Shown: positions 20,995 through 32,878 of the stretch, in pieces
Layout of the letters: each line of letters starts with the position of its first letter
Position numbering within the stretch: position 1 is the first letter of the stretch
Source: Pleurodeles waltl
Taxonomy: Eukaryota > Chordata > Amphibia > Caudata > Salamandridae
Length of the DNA: 64,000 nucleotides
Assembly: GCF_031143425.1 (NCBI RefSeq)
Contig: NC_090447.1
Span: 849,901,760 to 849,965,759 of the forward strand
Direction of reading: 5' to 3'
Notes under the pieces: generated by a model
Database searches by the model: none
What the model was told of the DNA's origin: nothing
The model's input: only the letters and a program-made list of their open reading frames with translations
Made by a program: the position numbers and the translations under genes

Positions 20995-21000
20995 TTTGTA
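20937..21000. repeat. second (AT)n microsatellite
   Basis: A run of TATATA with scattered TTTATA interruptions. Confidence 0.95.
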
Positions 21001-23760
21001 GGAAGCTGGCTCTGCATATACTATTTCAAAATAAGATATAGGTCCTCATTATGAATCTGGCTGTCCATGGCCGTGGCAAAAACGCCTTGGTGGAAACGCC
21101 GCCACCGGTAGGCTCCGCTCCGCCAGGCAGCCTGTCAGTGGCGGCGTTTCAGATCCGACAGGGCTGATTATGAGTCCCATTCCGCCAGCCTTTTCCTGGC
21201 AGTTTACACTGCCAGGGAAAAGTTTGCGGAATGGGTGACTCTGGGCCCCCATGCACAGCCCTGTCGCGCAATTCACTGCCCGAATTATGGGCAGTGAAAT
21301 GCACGACGGGTGCTGCTGCACCCGCCACACTGCCACATTAGCGCCTGCTCCATTGTGAGCCGGCGTCAATGTAAAGGTCCTGTTTCCCGCTGGCCCAGCG
21401 GGAAAATCATTATAGGGCCGTTGGGGGCTTTGCTACGCTGGCGGTCTTCCGTCATCGCGGCTGTGGTAGGGGGAACCTGCTAAGTTCATACTGAGCCCCA
21501 TAGTGTGCACAGAGTCCAGGTGTTCCCCAGAGGCTTAACAGAGGCTAAAGTGGATAATACTAATGCTCTCTTTTGAGGTAGTGTGGTCGAGCAGTTAGGC
21601 TTATCACAGGGTAGTGCAAAGCATTTATTATACACATGCAGGCAATAGAAGAAGCACACACTCAATGACTTAACTCCAGACCAATGGTTTTTATATTGCA
21701 AAAATATATTTTCTTAACTCATTTTTAGAACCACAAGATTCAAGTTGTAGGTATGTACATCAGTAGATTCGTACTTCACAAATGTATCAACAGTACTATG
21801 TTTGAAATCGATAAGTTATACAGTTTTTGAAATATTGGCAATCTGTTTTAAAAATAGACTCTACAATTTTCAGAACTGTTCCTGGGGGGAAGAAATGTTA
21901 GTTTTATTTGTATGTAAGTACAACACTTACAGTTTCAGTCTCGGGCTTTTAGGAAGTCCACTGGTTGGGGTTCATGTTAACCCCAAACACCCATCACCAG
22001 CAACACGGAGCTGGCTGGGTGCAGAGCTCAATGATAAGCAATTTTAACGTGGGCTCCTATAGAGACAGGGGGTACTCGGAATCAGGTCGGCCTGCAGGTA
22101 AGTGCCTGCAACTCGGAGGGCAGACCAGGGGGGATTAAAGGAGCACTGGAGGGGCCACAAATAGGCACCAAACACACACCCTCCCCAGAACAGGGGTGGC
22201 CAGGTGCAGGGTGCAAATAGGATATCGAGCTTCCAATGCTGGTCTATGAAGGGTCCTGGGGGTCACTCAGAGGCTGCAGGTGAGGTCCAGAGTGTGTCTT
22301 GGGCACACCACCAGAAGGACCTGGAGGAGGGCCACCTGCTGAACGTGGCTGCACTGGGTGCCGGTTTCTCCAAGGCTTGGGGGCTGTGGGTGTAGTGGGT
22401 CCTTTGGCATCGGATATCTTCGTCTGGAGCTTTCGCCGTCAGGGGGGTTCTTGGGATTCCCTCTGCAGGCGTCATCGTGGAGGGGTGGAGAGGTCAACCC
22501 AGGGTGGGCACTTGCTCGGAACCGCCTGGTTATCCTTTCTAGCTGGTTGAACCACCTGGACAGGGACCGTGGGTGTCGGGTGCTGAGTGGTTAGGACTGA
22601 CGCATTCGGAGTGAGATGGGAGTACTTAGTCATTGGTTTCTTCTTGGACAGGGCCACTGTCCACTGGAGTTCTTGGTCCTTTTGGGTGCAGGGCAGTCCT
22701 CTGGAGCGTGGCAGAGGTTGCCGGTCCCGCTGAATGCATCGCTGTTCTTTTGCAGGTTCTTTGAAGCAAGAGACAGGCTCGTAGGGCTGGGCCAAATCAG
22801 TTGTCGTCTTCCTTCTTCTCTGCTGGGGGTTTCAGATAAGCAGTCCTTCTTCTTCTTGTCAGGTCGCCAGGAATCTGGTGACCTGGGTTCAGAAAAACCA
22901 TTAAATACAAGATTTAGAGGCATTACAGGCGTCAGAGGGCAATAGCCAATGGCTACAGTCCCTGAGGGTGGCTACACTCTCCTTGTGTCCACTCTCTTTG
23001 GGGAGGGAGGCACATTCCTATCCCTATTGGTCCCTGCCCTCCAAACCAAGATGGAGGATTCTGCAGGGAGGGGGTCACCTCAGCTCTTAGGGGTCCTCCT
23101 GGCTGGGGTGGTCACTCCTCCCTGTTTTCCCTAATTTTCCCACCGGTCTTGCCACCAAAGGTGGGTCTTTGTCCGCGGGTCAGGGAGCTCCACTAACTGG
23201 AATGCCCTAGGGCACTGTAATCCGAGGCTTGAGCCTTTGAGGCTCACTGCCAGGTGTTACAGTTCCTGTAGGAGGGAGGTGTGAAGCGCCTCCACCCAGG
23301 ACAGACTTTGTTTCTGACGACGGAGTGCACAAAGGCTCTCACCCCGTGTAGTCAGAAACTTGTATGAAAGTGGAAGGCTGGCACAGACCAGTCAGTCCTA
23401 CACTAGCAGTTTGGATAACATACTGTACATGGGGGATCTCTAAGATGCCCTCTGTGTGCATTTTTCAATAAATCCCATCAGTGTGGCTTTATTGTGCTGT
23501 GAAGTTTGATGCAAAACTTCCCAGTATTCAGCGACGCCATTATGGAGCTATGGAGTTCGTAATAACAAACTCCCAGACTATATACTTACAATGTCTAAGA
23601 ATGGAATTAGAAGCTGGAGGGGCATATTGCTCATGCAGCTATATCCTCACCTGTGGTATAGTGCACCCTGTCTTAGGGCTGTAGGGCCTGCTAGAGGGGT
23701 AACTTACCGATGCCATAGGCAGTAGTTTGTGGGCATGGCACCCTAAGAGGGTAATAACAA
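21001..23760 (+). mobile_element. LTR-like dispersed repeat
   Basis: It begins TGTAGGAAGCTGGCTCTGCA (20998 onward), similar to the TGTAGGAGGCTGG start of the repeat at 12553, and runs through GC-rich sequence full of chance frames to about 23760. It has AATAAATCCCATCAGTGTGG near 23469. It is broken near its left end by a GC-rich inverted-repeat fragment (21041-21430). I did not find a confident right end or a target duplication. It is non-coding; the frames at 22204-22945 overlap on both strands with no motif. Confidence 0.4.
21041..21430. mobile_element. nested GC-rich foldback element
   Basis: It begins GGTCCTCATTATGAATCTGG, comparable to the GGCCCTCATTCTGAC ends of the elements at 10518 and 1311, and continues with internal inverted pairs (CATTCCGCCAGCCTTTTCCT against CAGGGAAAAGTTTGCGGAAT). 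It appears to have landed inside the LTR-like repeat. The right terminus is not clear. Confidence 0.45.
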
Positions 23761-23990
23761 TTGCCTGATCAACTAACATATATATATATATATTCTAAAC
23801 AACTAATAAACCATAAAAACCAAAAAGAAAACCTTACCTTAAAATTATTTGTTCAGGCACTTGTTATTCAGGCACAATTGTTGTTTAGACAGTAGTTGTT
23901 CAGTACTTAGTTTTTGAGACGTTTTAGTTGTTTAGCAGTAGCGGTTCAGGCAAGTAGTGGTTTAGACCTAGTTGTTCAGGATGTTTCCCT
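23761..23990 (+). repeat. short AT run and 'ttgttcaggca' repeats
   Basis: A TA dinucleotide run at 23779-23795 is followed, from about 23862, by degenerate repeats of TTGTTCAGGCA / GTTGTTTAGACAG. The last ends GTTCAGGATGTTTCCC, which matches GGATGCTTCCCCC at 32213, the end of the C-rich foldback element. So this is probably a fragment of that family. Confidence 0.5.
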
Positions 23991-24174
23991 GTAGAAATAC
24001 CATCTGGGGATTGCATAGTACGTGCCTTGAAGCACATAGAGACATTGGAGGAGCATCACCATTTTCTCAAGCACAACACGGTCCAAAAGGGAGAGGGGCA
24101 AGTCCTAGCAGAATTGTACAGATGCGCACATTACTCCGACCAGCCAGTCCAAATTGAGCTCCAAGAATGCCTCC

Positions 24175-24720
24175 TCATGTGAGTGCCAGATGTATTCCCA
24201 GATAACGGATGTCATTCAACTCCCAGGGAAGTCCGACTGTGGGGAGCCTCTCTAGAGACCTTCCAGCCAGTGAGCCCAGTGGATACAGTTTGGATTTTAT
24301 AGGATTTACCAGGAGACCCAAGAACTCTCCAAACTCCTCCATCACTTGCAGTAGTATAGGGACAGAGTATGTGGGCTGTCTAGGATATGTCAGGGCATCA
24401 TCTGCATAAAGGGATACCACATGAGTAGTCTCCTCAACAGTGACCTCCCATAGACTCACCATTCTCTGCAGGCTCTGCGCCAGTGGCTCCATTGCTAATG
24501 TGAAGAGGAGCCAGGTCAAAGGACAGCCCTGTCTGGTTCCTCTGTGTCGGCTGAATGTAACCAAGACCTACCTGCTTGAGCGCATGTAGGCACTTGGTTT
24601 GGTATATAGCAGCGGCACCCACTGAACAAATTTGGGGCCCATCCCTACTCTTCTTAGCACCTGCCAAAGGTAGGCTTTGCTTATGGAGCTGAATGTTTTT
24701 TCGAAAAAGAGGCGCTAAGT
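24175..24720 (-). pseudogene. L1-type reverse transcriptase fragment
   Basis: The open segment 24564-24175 has RGTRQGCPLTWLLFTLAMEP, the conserved block of L1 ORF2 RT, and then LYADDALTY, the catalytic YxDD box (Y-A-D-D), followed by ILLQVMEEFGEFLGLLVNP-like and IKSKLYPLG segments. The upstream part (24720-24565) reads FEKTFSSISKAYLWQVLRRV and GPKFVQWVPLLYTKPSA, the block just before it, in frames separated by a frameshift. It is about 180 residues of a protein that is normally over 1,200. The enzyme would copy LINE RNA at target sites; this fragment is dead. Confidence 0.85.
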
Positions 24721-26200
24721 GCTAAGGCTAACTCCTCATCGAGATGTTGAGAAGCATGATATATATGCGAAAGGTGCCTCAAATTGTGCAAAGTACTTCT
24801 TCTTGGGATGAACCCAGATTAATAAGGGTGTATAAGCGAAGGGAGACACGGTAAAAGATGGGCCGCAAAGATGCTACTAAGGAGTTTTACATCAACATTT
24901 AAACGGGAAATAAGCCTGTATGCAGAGACAGACTTCGGTCTTTATCTGGCTTTGGGATCATTACCACCAAAGCCTCACTCATTTAGAGAGGGATGGGCTT
25001 CCACTGAAGAGCCTCTTCGTGCACTTCAAAAAGTTTGTCAATCAGTGTATCTGCGTATCAGAGGTAGAATTCAATGGGAAGACCATGGTTTCCTGGCATT
25101 TTCACTGTTTTTAAAGTGCAGATCGCCACCAAAATCTCTTCATGTGGAGAGGCTGTTCCCGGGTGTCACGTTCTGCGGGAGTAAGGCATGAGGGGGGGGT
25201 CTGTGCCAGGTATTCTGCAAGATCATCAAGTTGGCAATCAACCCAATTGGTGTATATGCTGCTCAGATGAAACCTAAAAACGTCATTTATGGCCCTCTGC
25301 GATTAGATCATGCGTCCTGCCTGATCTTGCATAACCAGAACTGGAATCTGGGGTTCTCGTGTTTGATCAAACAAGCTAACATTGTCCCAGTCTTATCCCC
25401 CTCTGCGTTGAGATGTTGGCAGATCCCCTTGTAGACATGTTTTTCGTTTCTCCTACAGGCATCCAATCAAGCTGTACGGGTCTCCCACCAATCCTTCAGA
25501 CTGTCATGGTATGTGGGGTGCAGAGCTTCCAGAACCCCCATCTCTCATTCACGTGCCTGAATATCCTTTTCTAATTGGCTTTCAACCTCATATGTTGTCT
25601 TTAAGCACTTCCTGCGTAGGACCGCCTTCTTTGCCTCCCAGTCCATAACCCTGCTCCCCCGAGAACCCCAATTTAAAAAAAAATAGTGGGTTAATGACCA
25701 GTTCAGTACAACAACCCTGATTTGCAGCCATCAAATCAGACATCGATGGGGACGAATGTGGCAACACATCCCTCTGCTCCCCATGACCATGCACTTGCTC
25801 CTCTGCCACCAGTTCAGGAGGTGGTACTGACTACATATAGTTGACTATTTTATTAACTTGCTTAGGCCTGGAGCCCTTATCTTTTGCCATTATGGAGGTG
25901 AACTTCTAGGTGTCTTATGTAATCCGCAAAATAGGGGCCAACAAAATTCAACGGTGTCCTCACATTTGCTACTCGTGGAACCACCATCAGGTAATTAATA
26001 CAGTCAGGTCTACACTGCCATGGGGAACACCCAGAGGAGGTGTTGTGGAAATCTGCACTATACTGCAGTATTGGGCGACTTATCTCTGATGGAATACAAA
26101 CACTTAGAAGGATGACTAAGTTCTCCCCGCAGCATCAGTGCTTCTGGTATGCACAGACCCACTGAGGTGGAGAGCATCCAAAGGTATTAGAGAGTGAATC
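24721..26200. other. probable LINE interior, unreadable
   Basis: Only short frames with no motif. The region lies where the amino-terminal half of an L1 ORF2 would be expected, but I see no endonuclease signature. Confidence 0.3.
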
Positions 26201-27950
26201 TGAAGCTGTGCAGGTTCAGTGCTATACAGCGTCAGCCAGTGGGGCCCTCTCCTCAGTAGAACAACAACCTAGAGGACAGTGGTGGACATCCTCACAGTGT
26301 ATATTTAGCATTAGTGTTAAGCACTTCCAATGAATGACTCAAGGCTGTTCCCCCCCGGTAGGGTGAACATCTGCCATTAGCCCAAGGCCTCCTTAAAGGC
26401 GAGACCAGCAGATCCTATGAAGTCCAGAGGCTTATAAAGGTGGCTCAACAGGCAGTATTGGGGACCCCAAGATAGTCCCTAACAGCCAGACCAGTGCTTC
26501 CAAAACAGTGTCTTGTCACCAGCGAGGCTGCCAGCTCAATTTAGATGTCACCACACAATTCTCTATGCTCAGAGAGAAGCACTTTATTTACTTTGGAGGC
26601 CATGTGATCGGGCCTCCAACAAATCTGCCAGAGCCCTCTCAGCCACCTCAAAGAAGGGGATGCCCCCGGCACACCACCAAGCCTCCGAGGACCCCACCAA
26701 ACTCAATGGGGGCTCCCAGAAGGCCTGCGGCATCTGACATGGCCTGACCCTCCGAGCTGCTGCAGTTGGGTACTCCTGTGTGCCTAGGCCGGTCCCACTT
26801 CAAAACGTTGTCTCGGGCCACCAGGGACTCACCATGCCCACTCTGGGGCAAACTAAGCACAGCGGACGAGCGGCTTTCAGCGAGGTCCACCGCCAGTTGG
26901 CCCCCTACTCTCTCCTCACTGGGCGGAATTGCTCACTGAGTTTGCCAGTTCAGTCTGGCTCAGGTAAAGGTCGGAAGGGCCCAAAAGATGCCTCTCCCAG
27001 CCACTTCAGTACGGAGGGTAATGCCTTCAGGGATCCAACATCAGGCACCGCAGGTAGGGATTGGCAGAGTCCGAGGAGGACCAGCGCAGCCTCAATGCGA
27101 ATCCACTCATCTCCAGTGCCCTGCATTTGACAGGAGTCAGATGGGTTCCAAATCATTACCCCCTCTCCTTGGTGCTGTAGGCATATCGGTGAGGTTTGGG
27201 TGCAGTGGCCAATGGTGACCCTCAACAGTTGAGGGTCGTCAAGTCAAGTGTCAAACCTAGTGTCATGCACTGTAATAGATCAACAATGCCTTTAGGCTCA
27301 AATTGTAAAGCTCTCAATCATGGCTCGTTAACAGATTTTCTCATGAACTGTGACTGAAAGCACTGGAATTAAGGCTGAAGGCAATGCAAGTTTCTCACAG
27401 TGCCTGTCAGTGGGCGAAATAGGTAAAAATAAAATGAAAAACAAACTTCCCTTTTTTGATGTGATTGCAGTCAGTGCGAATCCTCCTGGAGCCTCAGCCA
27501 GCTCCGCTCTCCAAATCCTGATGCTGCTTTCGTGCTGCAGATGAGCAGCTTCAGGATTAACTGGAGCGGGCTGCTCTCCACCCGGATGCTAAGAGAGCTA
27601 GGTGGAAAGGTTTACATTGTACATGTCAGGCTGGCTGTCGCAGCTGGCCAAAGGGTGAGCACCACCTTCATGCTGCCTGTCTGAAGCAATGCCCCACCCC
27701 CAAACACTGTTCAGGCTGGGACCAGTGAAAAATAAAACAGTAATTAATTTTAATACCATTCTATTTTTCACTTTTGCTGCATTGGCAGCAGGGAGGCGAC
27801 ACTCATCTGCCCTAATGGGGGGGGGGGGGGGACGCCGGTGGTTGGATGACCAAATATTTATCAGGATTATGGCAGGATTGTTGGAATGCTGGTGGGAGCT
27901 CAGTCAGAGGCATCTAATCAGCCATCTTGCTTCTTGCAGGAAAATATTAA

Positions 27951-29406
27951 CTCAGTTTGATCCTTAACACCTTTTGTAACAATCTGCACTGATAAGAAAT
28001 TAACCTAAAATAGCTTGAAAATGTGTAAAAAAAGATGTATTGGTAAAGTCTTTGATATGATGATGTCTCCATGTATCAGTCAGAAATCCCTGATTCATTC
28101 TGACAGTGCCTTCAGGGTTCCTTATTTGTCTGCTGTCCGTGTTAGTTTTGTCTTTATGTGGGTTCACAATTTCAAAGCTTGAGGAAAGACTTCAAGTAAA
28201 TACAAGTGGATATTCAGCAACTACGCAGTTGGATGAACACCTAGAGTTGGATATCTAGGGTCTGACAGAAGCTGAGGACAAATGGGACTTGAAGGTATAC
28301 GTTTTTTAATTGTAATCTAGCGAATTGCATGGAGGGGCAATGAACTCATTTTACAAACCTAAACTTCAGACTAAAGAACGTGAAAGAAGGCAGTGAAATT
28401 GTGATATTACTACATGTCCATATTTCTGTCAGATCAGTCCCTAAAGAAGGTGTATGTCGTTAAGTGCACCTACAAAATGTGTATGGGTAGGAAGACAGAG
28501 AAATGGAAATAAAGTACAGCATGCTTAATTTGCAAATAAAAACGTGCTGGTGCCCAAAGCCCTCCTCTAAAACACACGGCTGCTGCATTTAAACGTGCGA
28601 GCACAGAATACTGAGGCAGCGTAATCTTGCAGCCATCTCGAGCTTCCATGTACGAGCCTCTTCAATCCATGTACAGCCACTCCCTTACCCTTCAGCTCAC
28701 TCTTGTAGCTTTCTTCTTTCTCCCATTGTGACGATTTTTCGTTTTTCTCTTCCTCCGTCTTTCCCATATGTGTCTTTTGCAGTAAATGCTTGAGGCAGAA
28801 CAAGATGTGCCGGCCCTCAAAAATAAGTGTCGGTGCCCCGCACCGGAATCAACAAGCACAAATTAAACAATGAAGTACATCCTAGAAACAAATTGGTAAT
28901 GATGTGCCATTTCCCAATAAACGTATTGCAAGAGAACAGGTGCCTTTATGGTCAGTGATGTTCAGGTAAACCGATGTGTGTCTGAAAACGAACTGATCTT
29001 ATATGGAGAAATGTCACCAATCACATCTAAAGTGTGAAATAATGTTTAAGTGACCTTTTTATTGTTTTGATACTGAGGCAGATCCAGAGACTTCACTTGT
29101 TATTAATAAATCAGTTTAGTGTCATACTTAAGCTTCATTCTAGCATTTTTTATCAGCTAGTTTTGCAGAGAGTACAAATATATTATTTCTTTAATTAAAC
29201 ACGCAAATGCCAGATGGAAACTATACAATTCATGAGATAAACTTTATAGTATCTAAGAGAAGTGCCCTTATATACCAAGGAAGTGGTGGTAGGTTCCCTA
29301 AGGCATTCTGATTTGAGTTAGAACTATTTCCAAGGGGAGATTTAGCTGGGGGCTTCAATTTAAGTTAGCTACCAGAATTAGTCAGAACATTTGAGAGAAA
29401 TGTATC
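27951..29406. other. intergenic, nothing recognised
   Basis: AT-rich. A minus-strand open frame at 28567-28803 is Lys/Ser-rich with no motif. A short CG-rich phrase GTGTCGGTGCCCCGCACCGG at 28829-28848 is palindrome-like and could be part of a small dispersed repeat. Confidence 0.45.
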
Positions 29407-29414
29407 ATTTAAAT

Positions 29415-29613
29415 CAGTAGTTCCCAACCTTTTGACTTCTGTGGACCCCAACTTTATCATTATTGGAATCCGGGGACCCCCCGCCTAAGTAAATTACTGA
29501 AAGCTGGGGACCTAATCTGTTAATAATATTTAATTTTCTAAGCAGTCGCGGACCCCCTGAGGAGGTTTCGCAGACCTCCAGGCAGTCCCTGGACCAAAGG
29601 TTGGGAACCACTG
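29415..29613. mobile_element. hAT-type MITE, 199 bp
   Basis: The ends are CAGTAGTTCCCAACCTTTTG and CCAAAGGTTGGGAACCACTG, a near-perfect terminal inverted repeat of the type seen in vertebrate hAT elements. It is flanked by identical 8-base duplications ATTTAAAT (29407-29414 and 29614-29621), the length hAT transposases make. Sub-terminal inverted pieces with GGACCCC/GGGGTCC follow. Non-coding. Confidence 0.95.
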
Positions 29614-29749
29614 ATTTAAATCATATGCCGAAAAACAATTATGCAAATTATGGAAAACTGTGTTGTGATACATGGATTACACTACTCAAAATCCCCGAAA
29701 AGGAGGATCTCTTTGTAGTCACTCATAAAGAATAGACAATATGTGGCAT

Positions 29750-30917
29750 TAGAGAGCTGGGCAGCAAGATGGCCACCACTGAGTGAGGCTCTGCCAGCAG
29801 AGGAATTAATCATAAATTATCCCAGTGAAAAGAGCTTAACATGATACGTTTTACCAGTGATCTGTACTGCTGTTGCTTCACCTGCGACTGATCTTTCTGT
29901 CTCCACTCGAGATGTGCAGAACACAGAGATACAGTGTGAGGTTTGTGGGCCGGGGGCTGCGGTCTAGTGGTGATCGGTGTGAAGCTCGGGAGCTGGCCTT
30001 ACCCTTTTGGAAACTGTAATCCTACACTTCAGCTGGAGTGAAGACAAACCTTGTGCCCATTAGAGGAAATTAATGCAGCACACCGGTAAATACATGTGAC
30101 CAGTTGCACAGCCACGTTTACGGCTGGAGACAGTGCAGTTTGAGAGGTTGGACAGAGCCTGGCTGTTGAGGCAGCGAGTCCACCAACTGGGCGGTGTGGC
30201 TTCAGAGCGTTGTGTCTACCTGCGAGTGTGCCTGAAAATCCCATTTGGTGAGGAAGGGTAGGGGTTATTGCCCTCGCCTGCCTGGGAGATGCAGAGGGCC
30301 CATGGGCAAGCTGGAGTGGACTCTCTGTCAAGTAGGCTGCACAAAGTGGCATGTAAGATATTGTGGTCCTGGCCTCCCCAGTAGATGGCAGCTCTGTGCC
30401 TCTGCTGCTGTCCTTCTCCTGAGCTGCATATCAGTCCCTAGAGGGCTGGAGCGAGGTGGCTGAGTCTGACTTGGTGGCCTCTGGAGACCGTTTGTGAGTA
30501 CATCAATGTGTGGAGGAGAAGTACACTGCATCACTGTGGACAGTGCTGCTTTGGGGCTTCCGTGTCAAGTTTGTTTGTGCACCTCTGCTCTTGAGGGTTG
30601 GCCAGGGTGTATGGTGGGATCTGGGGCACATACCATGGGGGTGCCCACTGTAGGCAGAATGCCCTTCTGGTGCATATAATGTTATTTATTTAAGATGCTG
30701 GTAGCACAGCCTGGAACTCTGTTTGACCTCCTCCTTCTCCAAAATGGGCAAACACGATCACAAACAGTACAAACTCAATTCAATAACAAATAACTCACCA
30801 GACATGCACAATCGGATCCTGGGGGATACTCTGAAATAGTGCCCATGCCCACTAACTCTATACTGAATCAAGATATCAGTGGTATGCTCAAGGTGATGAA
30901 AGACAGCCTCCATACAA
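29750..30917 (+). mobile_element. possible LINE 5' end and ORF1 start
   Basis: At 29756-29800 GGGCAGCAAGATGGCCACCA followed by CTGAGTGAGGCTCTGCC resembles the AAGATGGC start of L1-type 5' regions; GC-rich sequence follows. An ATG at 30744 opens MGKHDHKQYKLNSITNNSP, a short basic N-terminus like LINE ORF1 beginnings, but it meets a stop within about 35 codons. The sequence is then cut by the C-rich foldback element. Weak evidence. Confidence 0.3.
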
Positions 30918-32235
30918 ATGTATTTCGGAACAACGCATGCTGGAACCACACATTCCTGAACAACGCGGTTGGAACAACAACCGTGTTGTTACCACTAATG
31001 CCTTTAGCACGAATGCCTTAACAACGATTTTTCATTGAAAAGGTATTCCTGGTGAAGGCATGCGTGGATGGCATGCATGGTTCCAGCATGCGACCCCCCT
31101 GGACCTCCACCCCACCCCTAAAATTACTGTGACCCCCCCATCCCCACCCCTAAAACCTAAAACCTAAAACCACCCCAACCCCCCACTCCTGCCCCTAAAA
31201 CTACCCCACCCCCCACCCCTAAATTACCTTGACTCCCCACCCGCCCCTAAAACCACCCCAACCTCCTACCCCACCCCTAAAACCTAAAACCACCCTACCC
31301 CGCCCCTAAAATTACTGCAACCACCCACCCTGTCCCTAAACCTTAACACCACCCCAGCCCCCACCCCGCCCCTAAATTACCACGACTCCCCACCCCTAAA
31401 ACCACCCTAACCCCCTTCCTTCCCCTAATACCTAAACTTCCCCGACCCCTCCCCTAAAACTAAAAATACCCCACCCCTAAAACGGCCCAGTCCCAGCCCC
31501 ACTTACCTGATCCCGAAGCCGACTCCCTTCTTCTGTGCCTTAACTACCCCAACCCCTCACCCCGCCCGTAAAACTACTGCAACCCCCCACCCTTGCCCCT
31601 AAAACCTAAAACCAACCCTCCACCCCGCCCCTAAAACCTAAACTACCCCAACCCCCACCCCACCCCTAAAATTAGCACGACCCCCTACCCCACCCCTAAA
31701 ACCTACAACCACCCCAACCCCCTCACCCCGCCCCTAAAACCTAAACTACCCCAACCCCCACCCCCAAAAAGTACAAATACTCCGACCACCCACGCCTAAA
31801 ACTAAAAATACCCTGGCCCCCAACCCCTTTCCTAAAACTGAAAATGTCCGAGCCCCCGCCCCTAAACCTAAACTACCTGACCCCCCACCCCCAAAAAACA
31901 AAAATACCCCGACCCCCCACCCCGCCCCTAAAACAAAAAATGCCCCAAGTCCCCCTCCCCACCCCTAAACCTAAACTACCCCAACTGCATCCCTAAAACT
32001 AAAAATACCCCACCCCTAAAACAGGGCAGTCCCAGCCCCACTTACCTGATCACATCGTCCGCCGAAGCCCACTCCCTTCTTCTGTGCCTTAACCATGCAT
32101 GTGCGTGGTTCAGCACATGCGTGGTTAAGGCACCGAACAAGGAAGTCGTGGTTAACAAAAGTGTTGTTCCGCTTTGTTGTCCACAACTTTGTTGTTCGGG
32201 AGTCGTGGTTTAGGATGCTTCCCCCTCCATACTAT
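30918..32235. mobile_element. C-rich foldback element
   Basis: Outer parts (30918-31080 and 32095-32235) contain short inverted and direct pieces: CGGAACAACGCATGCTGGAA, GGAACAACAACCGTGTTGTT, and on the right GTGTTGTTCCGCTTTGTTGT and CTTTGTTGTTCGGGAGTCGT. The core is the C-rich array annotated next. A direct-repeated segment CCCAGCCCCACTTACCTGAT occurs at 31492 and 32033, with ACTCCCTTCTTCTGTGCCTT after each, so the core is itself partly duplicated. Superfamily unknown. Confidence 0.6.
31081..32060 (+). repeat. C-rich (CCCCACCCCTAAAA)n array
   Basis: About 980 bases of irregular CCCCACCCCTAAAACCTAAA-type units, almost free of G on this strand. The opposite strand is G-rich and resembles degenerate vertebrate telomere repeats, with many runs of four or more G. 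Unit length varies, so it is not a regular satellite. Confidence 0.85.
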
Positions 32236-32720
32236 TAATAAAAACTGTCCTTCTCACTAATAGGATTGATCACATGAAGGAGAGATTGGACAGTTAAATG
32301 GCCGTTTAGATTAACATGAGGGTTGTGTGTAACACGTTGAAGATGCTATAAGAAACAAGGGTCCCTAAGAAAAAGTCAGTGTTATCCAATGAACTAGGGA
32401 TATAAATATAGCCCAGAAAGCTTTAGATTAGTATCTTCAAGTGAAACATTTTCATTTTATTAGCACACAAGATTTGAGCGTAAGGGTATTTCCATCACAA
32501 GGGCGCACACCTACCTGTACAAAACACATTCAGGCAAACACAGAGTAACAAGGTAATGTAAACATATACTGTCACAATTTCCTCAAGAACACTACTGCAC
32601 CCATAATCCAGGTTTTTATATACACATTGGGTTCAGAGTGATTTAGTCGACGGCGTTTTGATTCATATAGATGAAAGGTTCATCATCAGGACCACATGAT
32701 ACATGCCTGATGCCGAATAA
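32236..32720. other. intergenic, possible dispersed-repeat end
   Basis: It holds CGACGGCGTTTTGATTCATA followed by TAGATGAAAGGTTCATCATC (about 32649-32689), in which GATGAAAGGTTCATC is a hairpin. No gene. Confidence 0.4.
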
Positions 32721-32878
32721 TTAGACCAAACATAATTAGTTACGCGGTAACCTGTAAAAGGGAAGGAGAGGGGAGATAAAGAAAAGAATCCTAAAATAAT
32801 TAGACCAAACATAATTAGTTACGCGGTAACCTGTAAAAGGGAAGGAGAGGGGAGATAAAGAAAAGAATCCTAAAATAA
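32721..32878. repeat. perfect 79-bp tandem duplication
   Basis: Two identical copies, 32721-32799 and 32800-32878, each starting TTAGACCAAACATAATTAGT and ending GAATCCTAAAATAA. I see no mismatch, so the duplication is young or an assembly artefact. Confidence 0.95.

Larger units (their letters stand above)
23991..27950 (-). mobile_element. degenerate L1-type LINE
   Basis: Read on the minus strand, the 27900-27950 end has GCAAGATGGCTGATTAGATG, the type of sequence that starts many L1 5' regions, and the reverse transcriptase follows toward lower coordinates (24175-24720). Between them the sequence is GC-rich at 26200-27250, possibly the 5' untranslated/ORF1 region, and patchy elsewhere. No intact ORF1, endonuclease or 3' tail is recognised. 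The join between the 5' part and the RT part is inference from order and orientation. Confidence 0.45.

Noticed and set aside
21574..21604. tRNA-like A-box (GTAGTGTGGTCGAGCAGTTA) suggesting a Ser/Leu tRNA
   Set aside because: No B-box with GGTTCGA-type sequence at the right distance and no acceptor stem; it lies inside an LTR-like repeat.
22204..22945. Open frames on both strands that could be a host gene
   Set aside because: No domain, and both strands are equally open; the region has the character of a dispersed repeat.
31081..32060. Interstitial telomere (chromosome fusion site)
   Set aside because: Units are irregular, with TTAGGGG/TTTTAGG variants, and it is flanked by pieces of a repeat family also found at the left edge, so a mobile element is more likely.
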